Below, piece after piece: positions 43,617-50,630 of a DNA stretch of 64,000 bases. The DNA comes from Candidatus Obscuribacter phosphatis (lineage in GTDB: Bacteria; Cyanobacteriota; Vampirovibrionia; Obscuribacterales; Obscuribacteraceae). A program made the translations under genes and the position numbers. The notes beneath the pieces were generated by a model that had not been told where the DNA came from, searched no databases, and saw only the letters and a program-made list of their open reading frames with translations. The DNA is taken from contig MOYA01000002.1 in assembly GCA_001899315.1 (NCBI GenBank), positions 21,966 to 85,965 on the forward strand, written 5' to 3'. The first letter of the stretch is position 1. Every line of letters begins with the position of its first letter.

Positions 43617-44285
43617 CTTGGGCAGAAGTTCTATAAAGGAATGCAGCGGCGCCGGGCTATTTGTCGCCTTGCTGCGCAGTATGGCGCCTTCCAATCCGCT
43701 CAAAACAATTTCTGAAAGCTCGAGCGGACACAGGTCTCGGCGCACATCTCCCTCGCTCTGTGCGAGTTTCAGGCATTGCGAGAATTCAGCGCGCCATCCG
43801 TCTAAAGCTTGGGCTAGTCTTGCTCTCAAAAGTTCACTTTGTCCAGACATCTCTTGTGACAGAGTACCAATTAGGCAACCGCTCTTACTTGGACAGTCTC
43901 CCTTCTCTTCTGCTACTGAGCGAAAGTATGCAAGCAGTCTATCGAGCGCTCTTTCTCTTGGGTGTGAGATTGAGATTGAGGTTGAGGTTGAGCAATAGGC
44001 CGATTCATTCTCTCGCCCGGCAGCGAGCCCATCTTGCACTAAAGATTCGACTGAGCTGAGATGGCGCCTTATCTTTTGGATATGATTGCGGTCGAAGCTA
44101 TCGATTATTGCAAGAGCAAAGTTTTCTTTGCTATCAAAGTAATGATAGAAGGACCCTTTTGGTACACCAGCTTGATTTACTATTTCTTGGATGCCCGTGT
44201 TTGTGTAGCCTTTGGCGAGCATGAGCTGCAGTCCGGCTTCAATAAGTTTGTCGCGTGTTTCGCCGCGTCGCTTAATTGAAATCAT
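43599..44285 (-). CDS. TetR/AcrR-family repressor
   Basis: 228 residues. The N-terminal helix-turn-helix (RDKLIEAGLQLMLAKGYTNTGIQEIVNQAGVPKGSFYHYFDSKENFALAIID) is typical. The ligand-binding domain has CLIGTLSQEMSGQSELLRARLAQAL. An unusual STSTSISISH stretch near residue 100 comes from a short DNA repeat. The ATG overlaps the stop of the upstream microprotein (TAATG), so translation is coupled. Inverted AGAC-N5-GTCT sites in the operon promoter point to autoregulation. No transporter or enzyme target is adjacent, so the ligand is unknown. Confidence 0.9.
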   Translation of the reverse strand: MISIKRRGETRDKLIEAGLQLMLAKGYTNTGIQEIVNQAGVPKGSFYHYFDSKENFALAIIDSFDRNHIQKIRRHLSSVESLVQDGLAAGRENESAYCSTSTSISISHPRERALDRLLAYFRSVAEEKGDCPSKSGCLIGTLSQEMSGQSELLRARLAQALDGWRAEFSQCLKLAQSEGDVRRDLCPLELSEIVLSGLEGAILRSKATNSPAPLHSFIELLPKLLQSN

Positions 44286-44452
44286 TATTTATGCTCTCTT
44301 TCGGGCAGGCGGGCAAAAGCTGGCGCTGGCACGGGTACGGTCGACTTCTGTTTCGGTTTCCTTGCCACCTGACTTTGCCCGCGCAGATCTGAAACTATAA
44401 TCCAGAGAATGAATGCTAAAACCGCCAGTGAGAATAGTTCGTTGTCTATCAT
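44285..44452 (-). CDS. 55-residue single-pass membrane microprotein
   Basis: The ATG at 44452 has AAGGAA 8 bases upstream. The protein starts MIDNELFSLAVLAFILWIIV, a single membrane helix, followed by a polar Lys/Gln/Pro-rich tail that is probably cytoplasmic. The stop overlaps the TetR start by one base (TAATG). It is the middle gene of a three-gene operon. It may sense or tether something for the repressor, but the sequence shows only the helix. It is too short for many gene finders. Confidence 0.72.
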   Translation of the reverse strand: MIDNELFSLAVLAFILWIIVSDLRGQSQVARKPKQKSTVPVPAPAFARLPEREHK

Positions 44453-44531
44453 TTTGAGTGTTCCTTGTTTCTGGCAGGGCTCTTGCGTTTAGTTCACAGC
44501 CCTGCGGGCTTTTATGTTTTTCCTGCTTAGC

Positions 44532-44544
44532 CGACCGGTCGTCT
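44532..44544. promoter_or_regulatory. second TetR-operator-like site
   Basis: CGACCGGTCGTCT shares 12 bases with the promoter site at 44824-44836. It overlaps the stop codon of the first operon gene and lies about 80 bases upstream of the membrane microprotein. Confidence 0.5.
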
Positions 44545-44758
44545 AGTGGTTGGCCAAAAATTTGTGATTTGTTTGGGTCGCCAAGTTGGATCCCAGGCTG
44601 GCTTTTAGGCTGTTCAGTAAGGTTAGTTTGTCTAGCTTTGACTGCGTGCGTTTGCTCAGCTGCCCTTGCCAAATATCGGCGAAGTTATCTTTTGACCCTG
44701 CAAATAAACCGATATCGGTTTCTTTTTGGGGGGTAGATTTTTGCTCTTCAGTGTTCAT
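44543..44758 (-). CDS. 71-residue soluble microprotein, first gene of TetR operon
   Basis: The ATG at 44758 is fixed by AGGAGG 8 bases upstream; a longer frame to 44857 crosses the promoter. The protein is polar. Its N-terminal 20 residues are low in hydrophobics, then come SKDNFADIWQGQLSKRTQ and a helix LDKLTLLNSLKASLG. Palindrome copy 5 encodes the ETDIGLF segment (residues about 13-19). No family is recognised. It is transcribed with the membrane microprotein and the repressor. Confidence 0.72.
   Translation of the reverse strand: MNTEEQKSTPQKETDIGLFAGSKDNFADIWQGQLSKRTQSKLDKLTLLNSLKASLGSNLATQTNHKFLANH
44706..44721. repeat. CCGATATCGG palindrome, copy 5 (inside a gene)
   Basis: AAACCGATATCGGTTT, a perfect 16-base palindrome inside the 71-residue microprotein gene, read as ..ACC GAT ATC GGT... 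Confidence 0.92.
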
Positions 44759-44818
44759 TATGCTTACCTCCTGTGATCCCCCGTCCAAACTTTTAGTTTT
44801 CAGCCGGTTGATGTTTAC

Positions 44819-44848
44819 ATAATAGACCGGTCGTCTCTGTTTTGACAA
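44819..44848 (-). promoter_or_regulatory. TetR-operon promoter with internal operator
   Basis: On the minus strand TTGTCA (44843-44848) and TATTAT (44819-44824) are 18 bases apart. The spacer is filled by AGACGACCGGTCT (plus-strand 44824-44836), an AGAC-N5-GTCT inverted repeat with the inner palindrome GACCGGTC. A repressor bound here would block RNA polymerase, the usual TetR arrangement. Confidence 0.7.
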
Positions 44849-44881
44849 GTACCCCAAAAATGAAGTGGCAAAAATTAGTGA

Positions 44882-46192
44882 TTAGGTCTCCACTAGGGGA
44901 TCGTACTCTTCCTCGGTTAAGCCGAACGTCCAAGCTACCGCTTGTTTGGCTCGCTGCATAGTGGGCGGCACCCTAAGAAAGTACTCCTTGATGCTGCCGT
45001 CTGGTTCTGGGGTTGAGTTCTTGACCCGGACAACAATAATAGGCTCGTCCGATTCGAGATTCATGCGATATAGAATGCCGGCATTGTCCTGATGCATCTT
45101 TACTACTTTTCCCTCGCGCAAATAGTTTTCTAGTCCAAAGCGCTCGATCAAGACGCGGCGAACTTCTGCATTGGGCTCAGACTCGATCAGGTCAAAGGTG
45201 AGCGGCTCGGGCAGCAGAATTACATAGGGAGGAACCAATACTCCGTGCCAGGCATACAAACCCCAATCATCGCCAAAGCGCATACACATCTTGTCTTCGG
45301 CGTGTATGCGGAAACGATTGTCGCGATGTACTTCGAGTGGGCGATCGGTCATTATACAGAGATTTTCGTAAGCCCAGACCCAGCCGGCGTTCCGTGCTAG
45401 GTCGGTGAGACCTTTCAGTGGGGTGGTGCCTTCAATGCCGAGGCGATCGACAAAGTCATAGTAAGAAAGCCAGCTAGAGTCATGCAGACCGTAGTTGATC
45501 TGCCATTTCTGAGGACCTGCGAGAATGCCGCTCATGGTGGGAATCCGCTGCTTGAGCGGTTCAGCCACATAGCTCCAGACTTGCAGGTGCACGGGTTGGA
45601 CTAGTTCATGATAAATCTGTTCGGCGGCTAGAGCCGAAAGTCGTCCTTCTATGGCTGACTTTACCTGATTCTCGGCCTCCTCGCGTAGTTTCTTGGACAC
45701 ATTAGCACCTGCCAGGCTGCGCAGATAATGCCAAATATAGATTCCCATGTTTTCGGCGAACTGGTCTTTCAGATACTTCTCAAGTAAGACCCCTTCGCGC
45801 TCTATAACTTTCTTTTCGGCGCTCAGGCGCAGGCTTCGTCTCACTTCTTTCCAGTGCGCTTCACCTGAGATTGCCTCAAGTTGTCTTGGGCATTGTTTCC
45901 AAACGGCATCCCAGACTTCTAATTGGGCGGTATTGAGGTGATAAGGCCAGTCTATATCGCTCTCTAAAATGCGCGAGGCTGTGTTGCCCGCCCATGGAGA
46001 CTTAAGCCAAACAATGACACGAGGTTCGGCTAAACCTACTGCTCGGTATGCGGCCTTGATGGCGGCTTCCGCTTTGACTCGGTCGGTTTGCCCCTTGCCG
46101 AGACCATTTAGGCGCCACTCCTCGCGGCACTTTTCCAACAACTTCAGTTGTCTAGAATTGAGTTTTTCTATTCTAAGTTCAGTCGACGACAT
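44882..46192 (-). CDS. DUF6745-like protein
   Basis: About 436 residues from the ATG at 46192; an ATG at 46216 is possible but its GGGAG is too close. The C-terminal half matches what I recall of DUF6745 proteins: LEVHRDNRFRIHAEDKMCMRFGDDWGLYAWHGVLVPPYVI, NAEVRRVLIERFGLENYL and VVRVKNSTPEPDGSIKEYFLRVPPTMQRAKQAVAWTFGL. The N-terminal half is helical. No enzyme motif, signal or membrane segment is seen. It overlaps the upstream QGDVLL gene, so the two are made together. The function is unknown. Confidence 0.72.
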   Translation of the reverse strand: MSSTELRIEKLNSRQLKLLEKCREEWRLNGLGKGQTDRVKAEAAIKAAYRAVGLAEPRVIVWLKSPWAGNTASRILESDIDWPYHLNTAQLEVWDAVWKQCPRQLEAISGEAHWKEVRRSLRLSAEKKVIEREGVLLEKYLKDQFAENMGIYIWHYLRSLAGANVSKKLREEAENQVKSAIEGRLSALAAEQIYHELVQPVHLQVWSYVAEPLKQRIPTMSGILAGPQKWQINYGLHDSSWLSYYDFVDRLGIEGTTPLKGLTDLARNAGWVWAYENLCIMTDRPLEVHRDNRFRIHAEDKMCMRFGDDWGLYAWHGVLVPPYVILLPEPLTFDLIESEPNAEVRRVLIERFGLENYLREGKVVKMHQDNAGILYRMNLESDEPIIVVRVKNSTPEPDGSIKEYFLRVPPTMQRAKQAVAWTFGLTEEEYDPLVET

Positions 46193-46529
46193 CTCTGGGC
46201 GGTGCTTCCGGCACATACTCCCGCTGCTGGATTATCCGATAATAGCCTTCGGGCAGATTGATTGTACCGTGTTCTTCGTGAACTAATCTGGCACCGGGCT
46301 TTACTTCTATGTAGCGTTGTCCCTTGGCGGTATACATCTTTGCATACTCAGTGCTGATGGCATGAGCGTGTCCGGTCACTTCACCGTGCTGCAAAATCAC
46401 TCGCTCTTCGCATTCCTTTTCGATTGCGTTCTCCGGCAAAGTTGGGACTTTCTGCAAAAGCACATCGCCTTGGCGATAGGTGTCCAATTTGCTGACTGGG
46501 CGAACAGCTTGTCTAGTTTTAAGCAGCAT
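46179..46529 (-). CDS. small conserved protein with QGDVLL and TGHAHA motifs
   Basis: 116 residues; the ATG at 46529 has GGAG 8 bases upstream. It contains YRQGDVLLQKV, VILQHGEVTGHAHAI, RLVHEEHGTINLPEGYYRIIQQREYVPEAPP. These beta-rich motifs recur in small proteins of many bacteria and some phages (from memory). The two His motifs (TGHAH, HEEH) could bind metal. It overlaps the DUF6745-like gene by 14 bases, with the TGA stop inside it. The pair is probably a functional unit of unknown role. Confidence 0.75.
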   Translation of the reverse strand: MLLKTRQAVRPVSKLDTYRQGDVLLQKVPTLPENAIEKECEERVILQHGEVTGHAHAISTEYAKMYTAKGQRYIEVKPGARLVHEEHGTINLPEGYYRIIQQREYVPEAPPRDVVD

Positions 46530-46739
46530 TTAGGTAACTCCGTCCACAAAACCGTCCAAATTCATCTTAGCAGCTTAGTGCCGACTTCTTTCCGGCATTT
46601 GCATATATTCCCGTATTGGCTTGCAATTCCTCGCTTTTGATGGGTTTTGCCGCCGATTTGGTATTTTCTGCGCGCCGATTTGGTGCTGATTTAGTATCTT
46701 CTCGCGCAGATTTGGTTCTTCTAGCCCGAGACGGCGCTA

Positions 46740-46825
46740 GCTCCGAGTTACTTTGAACCTATCTAAATCGTCACTGGCACTATCTCCGAGTCACTTTGAA
46801 CCTGTGAGAATCGTCCCTAAGGCGG
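46740..46825. repeat. 43-bp duplication of the kinase gene's 3' end
   Basis: The last 13 or so codons plus stop of the kinase gene at 46780 (minus strand, GGTTCAAAGTGACTCGGAG) recur downstream as GGTTCAAAGTAACTCGGAG after 43 bases. The copy is outside the reading frame's stop and carries several differences. Upstream of it at 46650-46740, GCGCCGATTTGGT-type units also repeat. Confidence 0.85.
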
Positions 46826-49596
46826 GGATGAAATGCTCTGTACTGCTTGTCTAGCTTTTGGCATTGCTTGTCCGACCAAGCGGTCATAACGATTTCAAGC
46901 TCTTCCGGCAGAGCGATGGCTGCTTTGCTCAGTGCTTCGGGTTTGAGCCAGTCGGGTAGCTGTGCATCCGAAACTATGATCTTCAGGCTCTTTACGCCGT
47001 AGATAGCAGTTGTTTCAATGGGGCAGTCCTTCAGGCGGCAATCTTTCAAGCTTAGGCGCTCAAGCTTGGCACTGTGGCTAAGAAAGTGAAAGGTGCGCTC
47101 ATTCAGTTCGCAGTTGATGAATTCTATCGAAGTCGGTATGGCTTTTAGTTTTGTTCGGACAAGATTGTTGTTGACCAGATCGCCATAGGTTCTAGAGGGA
47201 TGACGTTCATTGATATCGGATAATCTGATACCCGGCAAATGGGCGCCCTCTACGGCGAAATAGGTTAGTCCTGGAGGTACTGAAACCGGCATGCTGGCTC
47301 GAGAATTGACGTGATAGATGAGAAATTGTAGATTCTGAAATTTTGGCAGTAGCTCGGTGAATTTGCTGATTTCGCCGGGCGCTTCAACCGGTATGCGCAG
47401 ATAGCGAGTTTGTTTGGTACAGGCTTCAGTTAGCCAGCGCAGCTCGGTTTCGGCTGTCTTTACCGCTGTCATGTCTAAGCCGCCTATCTTCTCGGTCGGC
47501 AACTCGGCGCATATTATGTTTAGGGTCGAGTCGCTCAGCGGTTTGATTAATAGGGTGTTTTTCTCTAGTTTCTCCAGTTTCTCTAGAGATATTTGGCTCG
47601 GATTTTGCATTGGCTGAATAGCAATGAATGAGGGCTCCTGCTCGGCAGCTTTCAAGACGGCAAACTGGGCCACGGAGGTGAGTGATGCTTGCGGAAGAAC
47701 GGCATCGTGGCTCTCGGGGCTTTTGCTCTGGCTCTCAGAGCTTTCTAAGGCATTATCCTGCCTCTGGTTTGTGAGGTTGTTGCCTGCACCCCGGCTTGTG
47801 GTGTCACCAGTAGTGTCGCCGACCAATTCTTTTCTTTTGTCCTTGTCTTTGCTTGTACTTGCACTTGTGCTTGTACTTGATTGAATATGAGTACTGCTCT
47901 GTCTGCTGTTCTTCTTTGAATCATTGCTTAGGTTGAAGAGCAAGAGATAAACAGCGGCGAAGCTCAAGAAAACCACCGCAAGCAAGGCTGAGAGAAATAT
48001 CTTCAGATCTGGCGCCAGGCTTTGCAATGGAAGTTCTTTCCGCTTTTGCGCGTCTGCTTGGCTGCTCGCGCCGGAGCGGGGTGAAGATTGTTCGGCATCA
48101 AGGTACTTGTCTTTTGGCTGAGAGAAGCGACGTCCCTCTTCCAGCACTTTGAAATGCTCTAAGGTATACTGTAGCGGTTTCTTGGCCAGGGCCAGCTCTA
48201 GGTCGGCGGCTAGCTCTGCGGCACTCTGATAACGATGATCGGGCTTCTTCTCAAGGCATTTTGCAATTATTGCTTGAATAGAAAGGGGGAAGTAGATGCC
48301 GGTGGGTGCCTCTAAAGATGGTGGCAGTGTGTTTAAATGCGCATGGCGTAATTCTTCAAAGGACTGCTCTAGAAACGGTGGCGCTCCCACCAGGGTCTCG
48401 AATATTACGCAACCAAGGCTGTAGATATCTGATCGGCGGTCTACGGCGTCGCCAACAAACTGTTCAGGGCTCATATAAGAAGCGCTGCCGATAATGTCTG
48501 CCTGCTTGAGGACACCTTTGGGCTGTAGACCGTTACTGTTTGGTTCACTGTCCAAACCTTGCCCTTGTGATTCTCTCGCTGATTCAGCTAGGTCGGCGAT
48601 ACCAAAATCCAGAATCCTTATTTCGATAGTGTTGCTTGAGCCAGTTATCATCAAATTAGCGGGCTTTAGATCTTTATGAACTACGTTGCGTTTATGAGCA
48701 TAGTTGAGACCTTCGCAGACTTTAATAAACAGTTCGAGTGTGGCGCCAACTGAAAGAGGTCCATGCTTCACAATGGTGTTTTCCAGAGTAGCCCCCTCTA
48801 CAAAGTCCATGCAGTAATAGGGGACTGTCTCGTTATGGATGCCTAAATCATAAACTTGGCAGATTGTCTGATGCTGCATTGTAGAAACAAGCTTGGCTTC
48901 TTTTTGAAACAGAAACCAGGTGCGTGGGGTAATCATGCTGGGTAGGAGAAATTTGACTGCGCATAGCCTTCCCAGAACTGTATGTCGAGCTTTGTAGACC
49001 GAACCCATGCCACCTTGTCCGGCCAAGTCAATCAGTTCATAGCATCCACCAATAATCTGGCCTGGAGCCAGTTCCGCCATCGCTATGGTGGCTTGGGCCT
49101 GGTTAGCTCTTGCTGTCTGCATAGCGGTTTTAAGGCTGGTGCGCTTGCTAAGCAGCTCTCCGCCATGATATCGGGTTTCCAGTCCAGCCAGATTTTGCCG
49201 CCTGTAATCATCAGAGTCTTCATAAACAGCTACATGAGCCGGCGCCTGGGCTTTTGATGAATAGTCGGGTTTGTTCCTTTCAAGCAGGGGTTTGCGGCAC
49301 TGGCACCGCTGATCCTTGAAGAAAAAGGCTGTGATACTGCCTGTACGCTCTACCGTCGGTATTAACTTTAAACAGCGTTGACAAATGCTGCTTTGCTCTC
49401 CTGTGCGGCTTTTGGATTTCTCAAGCGGTTTTTCCTTTATAGATTCATGCGCTTGTGTCGAGCTCTCTTCGCACTGACAACTTAGATCACTTAGCAAAAA
49501 GCTGGTGAGTGATCCCCGCCGTTCTGCCAGAAGGCGACGTCTGCCACATCTGGAGCAGATGTTTTCAACGCCCTTATTCTCGTCAGTCTTGTTCAA
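46780..49596 (-). CDS. transmembrane Ser/Thr kinase with two zinc modules and LRR-like tail
   Basis: 938 residues from a TTG at 49596. Two copies of a cysteine module open the protein: Cys14/17...40/42 and Cys72/75...98/100, with the constant GS[LIM]T[SA]F core. The kinase domain (about 185-450) has GQGGMGSVYKA, AVKFLLP, the loop VVHKDLKPAN (Lys in place of the HRD Arg), DFGIAD and SPEQ. A membrane helix follows near 530-550, then a Ser/Thr-rich linker and an external domain with LRR-like motifs (AKLERLSLKDCRLKDCPIE). It probably links an outside signal to cytoplasmic phosphorylation. It is paralogous to the kinase at 53759-56317. Confidence 0.9.
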   Translation of the reverse strand: MNKTDENKGVENICSRCGRRRLLAERRGSLTSFLLSDLSCQCEESSTQAHESIKEKPLEKSKSRTGEQSSICQRCLKLIPTVERTGSITAFFFKDQRCQCRKPLLERNKPDYSSKAQAPAHVAVYEDSDDYRRQNLAGLETRYHGGELLSKRTSLKTAMQTARANQAQATIAMAELAPGQIIGGCYELIDLAGQGGMGSVYKARHTVLGRLCAVKFLLPSMITPRTWFLFQKEAKLVSTMQHQTICQVYDLGIHNETVPYYCMDFVEGATLENTIVKHGPLSVGATLELFIKVCEGLNYAHKRNVVHKDLKPANLMITGSSNTIEIRILDFGIADLAESARESQGQGLDSEPNSNGLQPKGVLKQADIIGSASYMSPEQFVGDAVDRRSDIYSLGCVIFETLVGAPPFLEQSFEELRHAHLNTLPPSLEAPTGIYFPLSIQAIIAKCLEKKPDHRYQSAAELAADLELALAKKPLQYTLEHFKVLEEGRRFSQPKDKYLDAEQSSPRSGASSQADAQKRKELPLQSLAPDLKIFLSALLAVVFLSFAAVYLLLFNLSNDSKKNSRQSSTHIQSSTSTSASTSKDKDKRKELVGDTTGDTTSRGAGNNLTNQRQDNALESSESQSKSPESHDAVLPQASLTSVAQFAVLKAAEQEPSFIAIQPMQNPSQISLEKLEKLEKNTLLIKPLSDSTLNIICAELPTEKIGGLDMTAVKTAETELRWLTEACTKQTRYLRIPVEAPGEISKFTELLPKFQNLQFLIYHVNSRASMPVSVPPGLTYFAVEGAHLPGIRLSDINERHPSRTYGDLVNNNLVRTKLKAIPTSIEFINCELNERTFHFLSHSAKLERLSLKDCRLKDCPIETTAIYGVKSLKIIVSDAQLPDWLKPEALSKAAIALPEELEIVMTAWSDKQCQKLDKQYRAFHPRLRDDSHRFKVTRR

Positions 49597-49661
49597 GTTC
49601 TTGAGGTTATATCCTGTGCTGAATTGCTAAAATCAATTGATATTCGTTTGGGGTTCATCTT

Positions 49662-50630
49662 TTGAGCAGATTAGACCGCGCTTTTACATTTTTCCCTGCC
49701 AGTGAAATCGAAACCTTGAGCCCCTATGCCTTTATCGAATTTGCTTTGCGATTAAGGCTCTTTCGAACATTTCGCGAAAGCCATCTAAGAAAAGTTCATT
49801 CAAGAAAAGGCTATTCAAGAAAAGGCTATTCATTAGCTTTGTGCGCGCTCCTAATTCTTTACACTCTCTCAATTATTTCATTTTTTCACGCAGCTTATGC
49901 ATCTCCGCCGCCTCCTCCTCAATCAACGAAAGCTAGATTGTCTGGTGCAACAGAAACTAGCCAGGCGCTTGAGTTGTTGGCCAGGACAAGTCAGTTTGGT
50001 ATCGCTCGCTATTTGATTTCTAAAGATGCTGTATCAGTGATAACCTTTACCGGTTCAACCGTTTGGCGGAAGAACATGCCTGATAAGGTGATTATGGTTC
50101 GCCCTGAGAATAAGATTTTCCTTGAAACCACTAGGAAGGATTGGATTAACTGGGCTAGGCGGGGCATTGACCTGGTAAAAATCAAACATGTAGAGAAAGT
50201 TGGTGTCGAGAATCTGTGCGGTAGGACGGTCGAGCACTATAAGGCCTTTGAGACTGAAGTCCCCATTAAGTCAAAGCCGAGTGCAGAGTTTTGGACGATT
50301 CCAGGTAATTCATTCAACGATGCTGTACTTAAGTACTGGTGCGATATGCTTGATTTGCCCACGAAATATGGCTTCCCAATAAAGGTGAAACAGAGGCATG
50401 AAGGGCAGTTTGTCACTATGGTCAATCCTACCTCTCTCAAGATTGTTACCAGCAAGACTTCAGACTTCGCGGCGCCAGCCGGCTACCGCAAAGCAAGGGA
50501 CCTGGCTGCCTTTTATTTTTCTGAGAGCGGAGATGAATTACAGTCTTCGGATTTAACTGACCTATTTATGTACGAAAAAAGAGGCAGCGATAGGGATTTG
50601 GTTAAGCCTGTGGGAGAAAAGGATAAGTGA
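49662..50630 (+). CDS. secreted LolA/DUF4412-like protein
   Basis: 322 residues from a TTG at 49662 with a weak binding site. The N-terminus is long; a hydrophobic signal segment lies at about residues 58-80, before APPPPPQST, after repeated RKGYSRKGYS units encoded by a DNA repeat. The mature part is beta-rich and resembles LolA-type or DUF4412 folds (ISKDAVSVITFTGSTVWRKNMPDKVIMVRPENKIFL, FPIKVKQRHEGQFVTMVNPTSLKIV, FAAPAGYRKARDL). It may bind lipid or a hydrophobic ligand in the periplasm. It is divergent from the kinase by 65 bases and overlaps the HEAT gene by four bases (GTGA). Confidence 0.68.
   Translation: MSRLDRAFTFFPASEIETLSPYAFIEFALRLRLFRTFRESHLRKVHSRKGYSRKGYSLALCALLILYTLSIISFFHAAYASPPPPPQSTKARLSGATETSQALELLARTSQFGIARYLISKDAVSVITFTGSTVWRKNMPDKVIMVRPENKIFLETTRKDWINWARRGIDLVKIKHVEKVGVENLCGRTVEHYKAFETEVPIKSKPSAEFWTIPGNSFNDAVLKYWCDMLDLPTKYGFPIKVKQRHEGQFVTMVNPTSLKIVTSKTSDFAAPAGYRKARDLAAFYFSESGDELQSSDLTDLFMYEKRGSDRDLVKPVGEKDK

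Noticed and set aside
44289-44672. 127-residue minus-strand ORF in the TetR operon
   Set aside because: Two shorter frames there have good ribosome binding sites and coupling to TetR; this frame overlaps both and has no binding site.
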